From Anomaloglossus baeobatrachus (lineage: Eukaryota; Chordata; Amphibia; Anura; Aromobatidae): DNA of 64,000 nucleotides. The notes under the pieces were generated by a model. It had not been told where the DNA came from. It made no database searches and worked only from the letters and a program-made list of their open reading frames with translations. The translations under genes were made by a program, and so were the position numbers. The stretch is taken from contig NC_134364.1 in NCBI RefSeq assembly GCF_048569485.1, positions 127,715,408-127,779,407 on the forward strand, written 5' to 3'. Below are positions 35,120-45,928 of this stretch, piece by piece; position 1 is the first letter of the stretch, and each line of letters starts with the position of its first letter.

Positions 35120-36480
35120 TATTTCAGTAATTCAGAACAAGAAGGGAAACACATATATTATATAGAGTCATTACACGCAGAGGGATCTATTCATATATTA
35201 TATAGAGTCATTACACGCAGAGGGATCTATTCCTATATATTATATAGAGTCATTACACACAGAGGGATCTATTCCTATATATTATATAGAGTCATTACAC
35301 ACAGAGGGATCTATTCCTATATAATATTATATACAGTCATTACACACAGAGGGATCTATTCCTATATATTATATAGCGTCATTACACACAGAGGGATCTA
35401 TTCCTATATATTATATAGAGTCATTACACACAGAGGGATCTATTCCTATATAATATTATATACAGTCATTACACACAGAGGGATCTATTCCTATATATTA
35501 TATAGAGTCATTACACACAGAGGGATCTATTCCTATATATTATATAGAGTCATTACACACAGAGGGATCTATTCCTATATATTATATAGTCATTACACAC
35601 AGGGATCTATTCCTATATATTATATACAGTCATTACACACAGAGGGATCTATTCCTATATATTATATACAGTCATTACACACAGGGATCTATTCCCATAT
35701 ATTATATAGAGTCATTACACACAGAGGGATCTATTCCTATATATTATATAGAGTCATTACACACAGAGGGATCTATTCCTATATATAATATAGAGTACAC
35801 ACAGAGGGATCTATTCCCATATATTATATAGAGTCATTACACACAGAGGGATCTATTCCCATATATTATATAGAGTCATTACACACAGAGGGATCTATTC
35901 CTATATATTATATAGAGTCATTACACACAGAGGGATCTATTCCTATATATTATATAGAGTCATTACACACAAGGATCTATTCCTATATATTATATAGAGT
36001 CATTACACACAGAGGGATCTATTCCTATATATTATATACAGTCATTACACACAGGGATCTATTCCTATATATTATATAGAGTCATTACACACAGATGGAT
36101 CTATTCCTATATATTATATAGAGTCATTACACACAGAGGAATCTATTCCTATATATTATATAGTCATTACACACAGAGGGATCTATTCCTATATATTATA
36201 TAGAGGCATTACACACAGAGAGATCTATTCCTATATATTATATAGAGTCATTACACACAGAGGGGTCTATTCCTATATATTATATAGAGTCATTACACAC
36301 AGAGGGATCTATTCCTATATATTATATAGAGTCATTACACACAGAGGGATCTATTCCTATATATTATATAGAGTCATTACACACAGAGGGATCTATTCCT
36401 ATATGTTATATAGAGTCATTACACACAGGGATCTATTCCTATATACTATATAGAGTTATTACACACAGAGGGATCTATTT
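35120..36480. repeat. 42-bp tandem array inside the Tc1 terminal repeat
   Basis: About 32 copies of a 42-bp unit (gagtcattacacacagaggg, then atctattcctatatattata) with small length variants of 38-44 bp. The unit is a segment of the element A terminal inverted repeat. Confidence 0.93.
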
Positions 36481-36762
36481 CACGTGTTTATTACTGACTC
36501 CAGCAGCATCCACTCCTTGTGAACCTCCCTTAAATTTTTGAATGGCCTTTTCTTAATCCTATCAAGGCTGTGGTTATCCCGGTTGCTTCTGCACCTTTTT
36601 CTACCACACTTTTTCCTTCCACTCAACTTTCCATTAATATGTTTGGATACAGCAGTCTGAACAGCCAGCTTCTTTAGAAATGACCTTTTGTGGCTTACCC
36701 TCCTTGTGGAGTGTGTCAATGACTGCCTTCTGGATATTTGTCAAGCCAGAAGTCTTCCCCAT
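36480..36762 (-). pseudogene. Tc1 transposase, N-terminal fragment (element A)
   Basis: Starts MGKTSGLTNIQKAVIDTLHK and continues, with at least one frameshift, into a helix-turn-helix region (KHINGKLSGRKKCGRKRC) and KNLREVHKEWMLLESV, about 95 codons of a transposase normally near 340. The catalytic domain is missing: the coding sequence joins directly to terminal-repeat sequence (acacgtgaaatagatcc), which shows an internal deletion. It is non-functional, although its ends may once have been mobilised in trans. Confidence 0.8.
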
Positions 36763-37135
36763 GATTGTGTAGCCTACTGAACCAGACTAAGGGACCATTT
36801 TAAACACTTAGGAAGCTTTTGCAGGTGTTTTGTGGTAATTATTCTAATTTTATGAGATAATGACATTTGGGTTTGCATTGGCTGTAAGCCCTAATCATCA
36901 ATATTAACAGAAATAAACACGTGAAATAGATCTATCTGTGTGTAATGACTCTATGTAATATATAGGAATAGATCCTTCTGTGTGTAATGACTCTATATAA
37001 TATATAGGAATAGAGCCCTCTGTGTTTAATGACTCTATATAATATATAGGAATAGATCCTTCTATGTGTAATGATTCTATATAATATATGTGTATCCCTT
37101 TTTCTATTGAATTACTGAAATAAATTAACTTCTTC

Positions 37136-37181
<46 letters not shown>

Positions 37182-37184
<3 letters not shown>

Positions 37185-38827
37185 TCATATGAAAAAGTTT
37201 GGGCACCCCTATTAATGTGAACCTTTTTTCCTTATAACAATTTCGGTTTTTGCTATTTCAGTTTCATATATCTAATACCTGATGGACTGAGTAATATTTC
37301 TGGATTGAAATGAGGTTTATTGTACTAACAGAAAATGTGCAATCTGCATTTAAACAAAATTTGACCGGTGCAAAAGTATGGGCACCTCAACATAAAAGTG
37401 ACATTAATATTTTGTAGATCCTCCTTTTGCAGAAATCACAGCCTCTAGTCGCTTCCTGCAGCTGTTAATGAGTTCCTGGATCCTGGATGAAGGTAGATTT
37501 GACCATTCCTGGTTACAAAACAATTCCAGTTCAGGTAAGTTTGATGGTCGCCGAGCATGGACAGCCGCTTCACATCATCCCACAGATGTTCAATGATATT
37601 CAGGTCTGGGGACTGGGATGGCCATTCCAGAGCATTGTAATTGTTCCTCTGCATGAATGCCTGAGTAGATTTGGAGCGGTGTTTTGGATCATTGTCTTGC
37701 TGAAATATCCATCCCCTGCGTAACTTCAACTTCGTCACTGATTCTTGCACATTATTGTCAAGAATCTGCTGATCCTGAGTTGAATCCATGCGACCCTCAA
37801 CTTTAACAAGATTCCCGGTGCCAGCATTGGCCACACAGCCCCAAAGCATGATGGAACCTCCACCAAATTTTACTGTGGGTAGCAAGTGCTTTTCTTGGAA
37901 TGCCGTGTTTTTTTGCCTCCATGCATAACGCCTTTTTGTATGACCAAACAACTCAATCTTTGTTTCATCAGTCCACAGGACCTTCTTCCAAAATGTAACT
38001 GGCTTGTCCAAATGTGCTTTTGCATACCTCAGGCGACTCTGTTTGTGGCGTGCTTGCAGAAACGGCTTCTTTCACATCACTTTTCCATACAGCTTCTCCT
38101 TGTGCAACGTGCGCTGTATTGTTGCCCGATGCACATTGACACCATCTGCAGCAAGATGAAGCTGCAGGTCTTTGGAGGTGGTCTGTGGATTGTCCTTGAC
38201 TGTTCTCACCATTCTTCTTCTCTGCCTTTCTGATATTTTTCTTGGCCTGCCACTTCTGGGCTTAACAAGAACTGTACCTGTGTTCTTCCATTTCCTTACT
38301 ATGTTCCTCACGGTGGAAACAGACAGTTTAAATCTCTGAGAAAACTTTTTGTACCTTCCCCTGAACAACTATGCTGAATAATCTTTGTTTTCAGATCATT
38401 TGAGAGATGATGTTTTGAGGAGCCCATGATGCCACTCTTCATAGGAGATTCAAATAGGAGAACAACTTGCAAGTGGCCACCTTAAATACCTTTTCTCATG
38501 ATTGGATACACCTGCCTATGAAGTGCAAAGCTCAATGAGGTTACAAAACCAATTTAGTGCTTTAGTAAGTCAGTAAAAAGTAGTTAGGAGGGTTCAAATC
38601 AAGAAATTGATAAGGGTGCCCATACTTTTGCACCGGTCAAATTTTGTTTAAATGCGGATTGCACATTTTCCGTTAGTACAATAAACCTCATTTCAATCCA
38701 GAAATATTAATTACTCAGTCCATCAGTTATTAGATATATGAAACTGAAATAGCTGCTGCAAAAACCCCAAATTGTTATAAAGAAAAAAGGTTAACATTAA
38801 TAGGGGTGCACAAACTTTTTCATATGA

Positions 38828-38830
<3 letters not shown>
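37182..38830 (-). mobile_element. Tc1-like DNA transposon B, full length but decayed
   Basis: 1649 bp. Ends are CAGTCATATGAAAAAGTTTG and its complement, within inverted repeats of about 190 bp (gggcacccctattaatgtg; gcaaaagtatgggcacc). It is inserted at TA in a TA microsatellite. It carries one transposase gene on the - strand. Both ends are intact enough to define the insertion precisely. Confidence 0.92.
37445..38427 (-). pseudogene. Tc1-like transposase of element B
   Basis: Starts MGSSKHHLSNDLKTKIIQHS at 38427. The paired helix-turn-helix region includes QRFKLSVSTVRNIVRKW and KPRSGRPRKISERQRRRM. The DDE domain includes WTDETKIELFGH, KFGGGSIMLWGCV, WIFQQDNDPKHRSK and WPSQSPDLNIIEHLWDDVKR. 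It is broken by at least one frameshift in the N-terminal part, one in-frame TGA after LYGKVM, and a shifted C-terminus after DDVKR. The DD34E architecture is clear, but the gene cannot make an active enzyme. Confidence 0.9.
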
Positions 38831-38868
<38 letters not shown>

Positions 38869-38924
38869 TTCCTCCTGTTGCTACTCTCTTTCACTCATCT
38901 CTACGTCCTCTCCTCTACATATAC

Positions 38925-38983
<59 letters not shown>

Positions 38984-38986
38984 GTA
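38831..38986. repeat. TA/CA microsatellites and a pyrimidine tract
   Basis: (TA)n, then a C/T-rich piece (38868-38935), then (TA)n(CA)n. This looks like the host tract left between two Tc1 insertions. Confidence 0.8.
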
Positions 38987-39144
38987 CAGATCAAAAGTTT
39001 GGACACACCTTCTCATTCAAAGAGTTTTCTTTATTTTCATGACTCTGAAAATTGTAGGTTCACATTGAAGGCATCAAAACTATGAATTATCACATGTGGA
39101 ATGAAATACTTAACAAAAAAGTGTGAAACAACTGAAAATATGTC

Positions 39145-39854
39145 TTATATTCTAGGTTCTTCAAAGTAGCCACCTTTTGCTTTGATTACTGCTTTGCACA
39201 CTCTTGGCATTCTCTTGATGAGCTTCAAGAGGTAGTCACCGGAAATGGTCTTCCAACAGTCTTGAAGGAGTTCCCAGAGATGCTTAGCACTTGTTGGCCT
39301 TTTTGCCTTCACTCTGCGGTCCAGGTCACTCCAAACCATCTCGATTGGGTTCAGGTCTGGTGACTGTGGAGGCCAGGTCATCTGGCGTAGCACCCCATCA
39401 CTCTCCTTCTTAGTCAAATAGCCCTTACACAGCCTGGAGGGGTGTTTGGGGTCATTGTCCTGTTGAAAAATTGATGGTCCAACTAAACGCAAACTGGATG
39501 GAATAGCATGGCCCTGCAAGATGCTGTGGTAGCCATGCTGGTTTTGTATGCCTTCAATTTTGAATAAATCTCCAACAGTGTCACCAGCAAAGCCCCCCCA
39601 CACCATCACACCTCCTCCACCATGCTTCACGGTGGGAACCAGCCATGTAGAGTCCATCCGTTCACCTTTTCTACAAAGACACGGTGGTTGGATCCAAAGA
39701 TCTCAAATTTGGACTCCTCAGACCGAAGCACAGATTTCCACTGGTCTAATGTCCATTCCTTGTGTTCTTTAGCCCAAACAAGTCTCTTCTGCTTGTTGCC
39801 TGTCCTTAGCAGAGGTTTCCTAGCAGCTATTTTACCATGAAGCCTGCTGCACAA
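39145..39854 (-). pseudogene. Tc1-like transposase, catalytic part (element C, left arm)
   Basis: The - strand encodes QKRLVWAKEHKEWTLDQWKS and, in a shifted frame, KHGGGGVMVWGGFAGD, SIFQQDNDPKHPSRLCKGYL, WPPQSPDLNPIEMVWSDLDR and MPRVCKAVIKAKGGYFEEPR. The DDE catalytic domain is nearly complete. The N-terminal DNA-binding region is absent, and a frameshift near 39640 splits the remainder. Confidence 0.88.
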
Positions 39855-39903
39855 AGTCTCCTCTTAACAGTTGGTCTAGAGATGTGTCTGCTGCTAGAAC
39901 TCT

Positions 39904-40170
39904 GTGTGGGGTGGTGATGGGGTGCTACGCCAGATGACCCGGCCTCCACAGTCACCAGACCTGAACCCAATCGAGATGGTGTGGGGTGAGCTGGACCGCA
40001 GAGTGAAGGCAAAAGGGCCAACAAGTGCTAAGCATCTCTGGGAACTCCTTCAAGACTGTTGGAAAACCATTTCCGGTGTCTACCTCTTGAAGCTCATCAA
40101 GAGAATGCCAAGAGTGTGCAAAGCAGGAATCAAAGCAAAAGGTGGCTACTTTGAAGAACCTAGAATATAA
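39904..40170 (+). pseudogene. Tc1-like transposase, C-terminal end (element C, right arm)
   Basis: The + strand encodes GVLRQMTRPPQSPDLNPIEM through MPRVCKAGIKAKGGYFEEPR, the same C-terminal 85 residues as the left arm with a handful of substitutions. It is the inverted second copy of the transposon end. Confidence 0.88.
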
Positions 40171-40320
40171 GACATATTTTCAGTTGTTTCACACTTTTTT
40201 AAGTATTTCGTTCCACATGTGTTAATTAATCGTTTTGATGCCTTCAATGTGAATCTACAATTTTCAGAGTCATGAAAATAAAGAAAACTCTTTGAATGAG
40301 GTGTGTCCAAACTTTTGATC

Positions 40321-40362
<42 letters not shown>

Positions 40363-40439
40363 CATACTAGAAGGTGGCCCGATTCTACGCATCGGGTATT
40401 CTAGAATTTACGTATTGTGTAGTTAATGTATGATTTTTG

Positions 40440-40476
<37 letters not shown>

Positions 40477-40874
40477 TGTTGTTGTGTGTAGTTACCAAGT
40501 GTTTGTGTAGGGCGCTGTACATGTTCTGGGTGTTGTCTGGGTGTGGCGGGGGGTGAGAGCGGTGTTGTATGTGTGTTGCGTGTGTTGCGATGTTTGTGGA
40601 GCGCTGTGTGTCTGTAGCGTTGTGTGTGTGTTGCGCGGTTTGTGTGTGTGGTGTGTTTTGGGGGGAGGTATGTTTTGTGCAGTGTGTGTGTTGTGCGGTA
40701 TGTGCGTATATTTGTGTGTGCCGCGGTGTTTGTGTGTTGGGTGTTGTGTGTGTGCAGCGTTGTCTGTGTGTGTGGGTGTCTGTGTAGGGCAGTTGTTTGT
40801 GGTTCCCAGTGTGTGTGTGTGGTGTGTTGTGCAGTGCGTGCGCGTGTGTGTGTGTTGGGAGGAGGTGTGCACTC

Positions 40875-41396
40875 CCAAACGTGCTCCATCCCCCATGCAG
40901 CGCACTCCCCATCGTGCTCCATCCCCCATGCAGCGCACTCCCCATCGTGCTCCATCCCCTATGCTGCGCACCCCCCATCGTGCTCCATCTCCCATGCTGC
41001 GCACCCCCCATCGTGCTCCATCAGCCATGCTGCGCACTCCCAAACGTGCTCCATCCGCCATGCTGCGCACTCCCAAACGTGGTCCATCCGCCATGCTGCG
41101 CACTCCCAAACGTGCTCCATCCGCCATGCTCCGCACTCCCCATCGTGCTGCATCCCCCATGCTGCGCACTCCCAAACGTGCTCCATCCGCCATGCTGCGC
41201 ACTCCCCATCGTGCTGCATCCCCCATGCTGCGCACTCCCAAACGTGCTCCATCCGCCATGCTGCGCACTCCCAAACGTGCTCCATCCGCCATGCTGCGCA
41301 CTCCCAAACGTGCTCCATCCGCCATGCTGCGCACTCCCAAACGTGCTCCATCCCCCATGCTGCGCACCCCCCATCGTGCTCCATCCCCCATGCTGC
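40875..41396. repeat. 33-bp minisatellite
   Basis: About 16 copies of gtgctccatccgccatgctg plus cgcactcccaaac, with a second variant ending ccccatc. Stop-free in all + frames. Confidence 0.95.
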
Positions 41397-41972
41397 ACCA
41401 GCATCAGCCTCTCTACCCGCAGCATCAGCCTCTCTCCTCCCAGCATCAGCCTCTCTGTCCCCAGCATCAGCCTCTCTGTCCCCAGCATCAGCCTCTCTCC
41501 TCCCAGCATCAGCCTCTCTCCTCCCAGCATCAGCCTTTTCTGTCCCCAGCATCAGCCTCTCTCCTCCCAGCCTACCCCAGCCTCAGCCTCCCCCAGCATC
41601 AGCCTCTTTCCTCCCAGCATCAGCCTTTTCTGTCCCCAGCATCAGCCTCTCTCCTCCCAGCCTACCCCAGCCTCAGCATCCCCCAGCATCAGCCTCTCTC
41701 CTCCCAGCATCAGCCTCTCTCTTCCCACCATCAGTCTCTCTCCTCCCAGCCTACCCCAGCCTCAGCCTCCCCCAGCATCAGCCTCTCTCCTCCCAGCCTA
41801 CCCCAGCCTCAGCCTCCCCCAGCATCAGCCTCTCTCCTCCCAGCATCAGCCTCTCTCCTCCCAGCCTACCCCAGCCTCAGCCTCTCCCAGCATCAGCCTC
41901 TCTTCTCTCAGCCTCCCCATCCCAGCCTTCCCCAGGATCAGCCTCTCTCCTCCCAGCCTCCTCCAGCACACC
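41397..41972. repeat. 21-bp minisatellite with longer composite units
   Basis: Copies of cagcatcagcctctctcctc, regrouped into longer units with cagcctaccccagcctcag. It follows the 33-bp array directly. Confidence 0.92.
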
Positions 41973-41994
41973 GTGCTCCTCTGCTGACACTCAC

Positions 41995-42165
41995 AGATCC
42001 GATCGCATACACTCACACACACCCGATCGCATACACTCACACACACCCGATCGCATACACTCACACACACCCGATCGCATACACTCACACACACCCGATC
42101 GCATACACTCACACACACCCAATCGCATACACTCACACACACCCGATCGCATACACTCACGCACA
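41995..42165. repeat. 24-bp minisatellite
   Basis: Seven copies of cgatcgcatacactcacaca plus cacc. Confidence 0.95.
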
Positions 42166-42734
42166 CACACATTGACGATATTGCACATACGCGCTCACAC
42201 TCACAACATCCGGAGATACCACATGCTTCTGGCCATGTGATCCTCCGGCAGGTCCTGGAAGCTCACAGCAGCACAGTATCGAGGCCGAGAAGCAAGCGAT
42301 ATCCCAGGATGTTGTGAGTATGTGGATGCGATGTGATGTGTGTGTGAGGTGTGTGTGAGAGTGAGTGTGATCTGATGTATGTGTGTGTGTATGTGTGTGT
42401 GTATGTGTGTGTGTGTGCTGTTATGTGTGTGTATGTTCCGCCGCTGCAGGACCTTGATGTGTGGATGCGATGTGATGTGTGTGTGAGGTGTGTGTGAGAG
42501 TGAGTGTGATCTGATGTGTGTGTATGTGTGTGCGTGTGTGTATTTTCCGCCGCTGCAGGACCTTGATGCGCTGGTAACTATGCTACCATGGTTACCAGCG
42601 TATCTCGTCCCCCGCTCGCACGGGAGCCCACACCAGCATACGCCGGCCAGCCCCAGCAATGCGAGGGTTTGTGTCGGCTGGTTTGGCGGCGTACGCTGAT
42701 GTGGGCTCCCAGGGGTACAGTACTCACCTGGTAG

Positions 42735-42985
42735 TTGTGGCTCCGTGACCATGTCGGTTCGGGGAATGCGTGGGGGGGCGGGGCCAGAGCTAGCGTGCAT
42801 TGCGTGAGGGGGGCGGGGCGTGGCCGAGTTGCCAATGCCTGCAGGGTGCCGGGGCGAGAGGCCAATCTGTGGGGGGGCGGAGCCTGGGCGAGCGGCCGAC
42901 CAATCCGTGTGGGGGTGCAGCCTGGGCGAGCGGCCAATCCGTGCGGGGGGGCGGGGCCATGGCGAGCCCAGCGGCCAATCAGCTT
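42735..42985. promoter_or_regulatory. tandem CCAAT-box / GC-box modules
   Basis: Five CCAAT motifs in the same orientation (in tgccaatgcc, ggccaatctg, gaccaatccg, ggccaatccg and ggccaatcag) spaced about 30-45 bp apart, each associated with GGGCGG-type GC boxes. The module cgagcggccaatccgtg is imperfectly repeated. It looks like an internal promoter of element Y, but no transcript is evident. Confidence 0.4.
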
Positions 42986-43050
42986 TGTGTCACCGTAAGG
43001 ACACAATTTTGGAGCAAGACAGACAGACAGACAGACAGAATAAGGCATAT

Positions 43051-43069
43051 ATATACATATATATATATA

Positions 43070-43104
<35 letters not shown>

Positions 43105-43620
43105 TTCCTCCTTTTTCTACTGTCTTTCACTCCTCTCTACATCCTCTCCTCTCTCTGTATATATATACACTCTCCCTCCATTCTCTTCTCTCTCTCTATA
43201 TATATATTAAATATTCTTCCTCCTTTCTCTACTCGATTTCACTCCTCCCTATGTGTGTATATATATATATTCTCTCTCCTTCCTCTACTCGCTTTCGCCC
43301 CCCCCCCCCCCGCATCCTCCCGCCTCTCTTTCCTCCCCCTGCAGATGTGTAGCGGGGCTCTAGCGGTGCAGTGTTTGGGACAATACTGTGTGTTGCTATA
43401 GTAATGCGGTGCGGGCGTGGACAGAGCGCTGCTTGTTTGTGAATCACAGGAAAATGACAAATCATATATAGGGATTTCCCCAAAATGTGGTGAAAAGTGG
43501 ATAAAGTTATAAGATATCTGTACAGCCAGAAAAATCGTGTGTGTGTCTATATATACAGTATATACAGTACATATATACACGTATATATATATATATAGAC
43601 AGAGATAGGTATTCTTATCA
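43051..43620. repeat. TA microsatellites and pyrimidine-rich low-complexity tract
   Basis: (TA)n stretches alternate with cttcctcctttctctactc-type C/T-rich text, similar to 34780-35080. No gene seen. Confidence 0.75.
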
Positions 43621-44924
43621 CTGTGTCGAGGCAGCAGTCTGCTTTGGAATTGTGATCAGCCTCATGTTACCTGGTGAGTGTCAGAGGATATAATGAGGTA
43701 GAGCATTCCAGAGAACTGGTGCAGCTCAAGAGAAGTGTGATGGAGAAGTGTAACATTACCTGCGTCATTACACAACTGACCGCTCCATAGCCCGCTGCTT
43801 ATGCAGGTATACATTTCTCGACAGCACTCATCTATGCACAGGGGATGATGTGCTGCCGAGAATAATCACTTTTGAGCAGCTAATGTTTGCCAGTATTGTA
43901 CTCAGCTCAGGAGGGCAGTGACCGTGCCGCCTCCGCCGTCGTCCTGTGACTCACGTCTTGGCAGATGTCCATCTTCCTTCACTGAAGCCGGGGCCTGCAT
44001 CTTAGAGGGATGAAGTCATGAGGGAGGGAGGGGAAGATGGCAGCTGGGTGAGGTCTCCGCACTGCGGATAGATGATGGGTGGCTACCCAGGGGTTCATAC
44101 TACAAGGTTCTGTGTGTAACATGAAGGACAGAAATCCACCTCTGGTGAAGTCGGAATTGTCTCCATCGCTCACACATTCCTGATTCTGCTCCCCAACTAT
44201 GGCCGCTCCTTAAAGGCACGGCACCATGTGTGCACAGATGTGGTCAGATAGGGATGCTTTAAAGGAGCAGCGCTGCAGTGTAAAGAATAGATCCATGGGG
44301 AGAAAAGCCATAAAGTGGCTAATTTCTCATGAGGTGACGGCGTAAACATTTTATCGCCCTATCGATCCGTAAAGCGGACCCGTCGCCCCCGGCCTCCCTG
44401 TCTGGGTGTATCCACGTCCGGACTCACCATATGTGCAGCACAAAGGCACAAAACCCCAGTGCGAGGCCTCCCGCCTGCATCACAGCCTCCATTCCCCCCT
44501 CTCTGCAGGGAGCACGTGGCGCAGGGTGTATCGCCTCCACAGTCCGGGGCGAGGTTCACCCTGCAGGGTGTGTCAGGCCTGATAGCACTGTACGCAGCAC
44601 CCCCTGCTGGACAATTCTCACACTGCCGCAAACAGCCCCAAATTTGCTTCATTTCCATCAAAATAATAAAAAATGGTCGCTACTGCTGCGAAAATACTTT
44701 ACCCTCGCTCGAGGTGACGCGCGGCCCTTTTACAAGCCGCCATCTTGGTAGATTCCTGCCAGTTCAATCCCCAAAATTTTAGAATCTTTTTATTTATTAT
44801 TTATTTATTTTTTTTTGGGGGGGGGGGGGTGATATTGGTATCACTCCTGGTTACAGCCGCCATATTGTATGTTTTGGGATCAGGCCTTCTCGCACTTTTC
44901 GCACTGAATGTTTCTGTGCCCCCG
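43621..44924. other. intergenic sequence, partly CpG-rich
   Basis: Mostly single copy. A small LINE relic may lie at 43690-43740 (gtagagcattccagaga, matching the L2-like text at 53712). Between about 44340 and 44860 the sequence is CpG-rich and contains two YY1-like GCCGCCAT motifs (44736-44743 and about 44856). No exon could be assigned. Confidence 0.4.
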
Positions 44925-45732
44925 CGCCCCCCTGACCCGGTAATGCCCCCACGCCCCCCTGACCCGGTAATGCCCCCGCGCCCCCCTGACCCGGTAATGC
45001 CCCCGCGCCCCCCTGACCCGGTAATGCCCCCCGCGCCCCCCTGACCCGGTAATGCCCCCCTGACCCGATAATGCCCCCGCGCCCCCCTGACCCGGTAATG
45101 CCCCCGCGCCCCCCTGACCCGGTAATGCCCCCGCGCCCCCCTGACCCGGTAATGCCCCCGCGCCCCCCTGACCCGGTAATGCCCCCGCGCCCCCCTGACC
45201 CGGTAATGCCCCCGCGCCCCCCTGACCCGGTAATGCCCCCGCGCCCCCCCTGACCCGGTAATGCCCCCCTGACCCGATAATGCCCCCGCGCCCCCCCTGA
45301 CCCGGTAATGCCCCCGCGCCCCCCTGACCCGGTAATGCCCCCGCGCCCCCCTGACCCGGTAATGCCCCCGCGCCCCCCTGACCCGGTAATGCCCCCCTGA
45401 CCCGATAATGCCCCCGCGCCCCCCTGACCCGGTAATGCCCCCCGCGCCCCCCTGACCCGGTAATGCCCCCGCGCCCCCCTGACCCGGTAATGCCCCCGCG
45501 CCCCCCTGACCCGGTAATGCCCCCGCGCCCCCCTGACCCGGTAATGCCCCCGCGCCCCCCTGACCCGGTAATGCCCCCGCGCCCCCCTGACCCGGTAATG
45601 CCCCCCCTGACCCGATAATGCCCCCGCGCCCCCCTGACCCGGTAATGCCCCCGCGCCCCCCCTGACCCGGTAATGCCCCCGCGCCCCCCTGACCCGGTAA
45701 TGCCCCCGCGCCCCCCCTGACCCGGTAATGCC
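44925..45732. repeat. 27-bp minisatellite
   Basis: About 30 copies of taatgcccccgcgcccccct plus gacccgg, with some 17-bp short units (taatgcccccctgaccc). CpG-rich, with very C-rich + strand and G-rich - strand. It ends about 200 bp upstream of the X-box motifs of the probable THEM4 promoter. Confidence 0.97.
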
Positions 45733-45928
45733 TCCTCTTTACACCTGCCAGAGACCCCACATTTACCAGGATTGTATTTGACAAATAATGACGATATGAA
45801 CATGCTGCCAGGTCTGCAGCCGCAGAGACAGCGCCAAATCCAGACCTGAGCAGCAAGTCTGCACCATATTCTGTTAGGGTTATTGTTATTTCTTGTTTAA
45901 TAATTTCTTTCCGCATTGTTATATTGCA

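Larger units (their letters stand above)
35084..37140 (-). mobile_element. Tc1/mariner element A, internally deleted, with expanded end
   Basis: The left end (cacgtgcatctcaataaatt, then atttatttcagtaattca) is matched in inverse by the right end (tgaattactgaaataaatt near 37108). The transposase start is at 36762 on the - strand. The left inverted repeat has been expanded by a 42-bp tandem array (35120-36480), while the right one carries only about four copies. The right edge abuts a TA microsatellite. Confidence 0.8.
38987..40322. mobile_element. Tc1-like element C, head-to-head rearranged
   Basis: Ends CAGATCAAAAGTTTGGACAC and complement, flanked by TA (38985-38986, 40323-40324). The left part (to about 39900) reads as the C-terminal two thirds of a transposase on the - strand. 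The right part (from about 39905) reads as the C-terminal end of the same transposase on the + strand. The element therefore has two copies of one end in inverted orientation and lacks the other end and the DNA-binding domain. Confidence 0.88.
40366..43050. mobile_element. interspersed element Y, family unresolved, swollen by internal arrays
   Basis: The left boundary is marked by ctagaaggtggcccgattc and the hairpin around cgcatcgggtattctagaat. The right boundary is marked by cagacagacagacagaataa followed by TA repeats. I recognise both ends as typical of a dispersed amphibian repeat but cannot name its class. The body contains GT-rich tracts, at least three minisatellites (listed separately), an imperfect inverted pair near 42612-42712 (gggagcccacaccagc...) and a CCAAT/GC-box array. 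No protein-coding gene is supported. Confidence 0.5.

Noticed and set aside
40541-42240. 540-codon Ser/Pro/His-rich + strand frames
   Set aside because: Open only because of consecutive 33-, 21- and 24-bp repeats (all multiples of 3) and GT-rich low-complexity sequence.
42735-42960. CpG island promoter of a host gene
   Set aside because: The GC-rich segment is contained in a dispersed repeat and I found no downstream exon; kept only as a regulatory-looking cassette.
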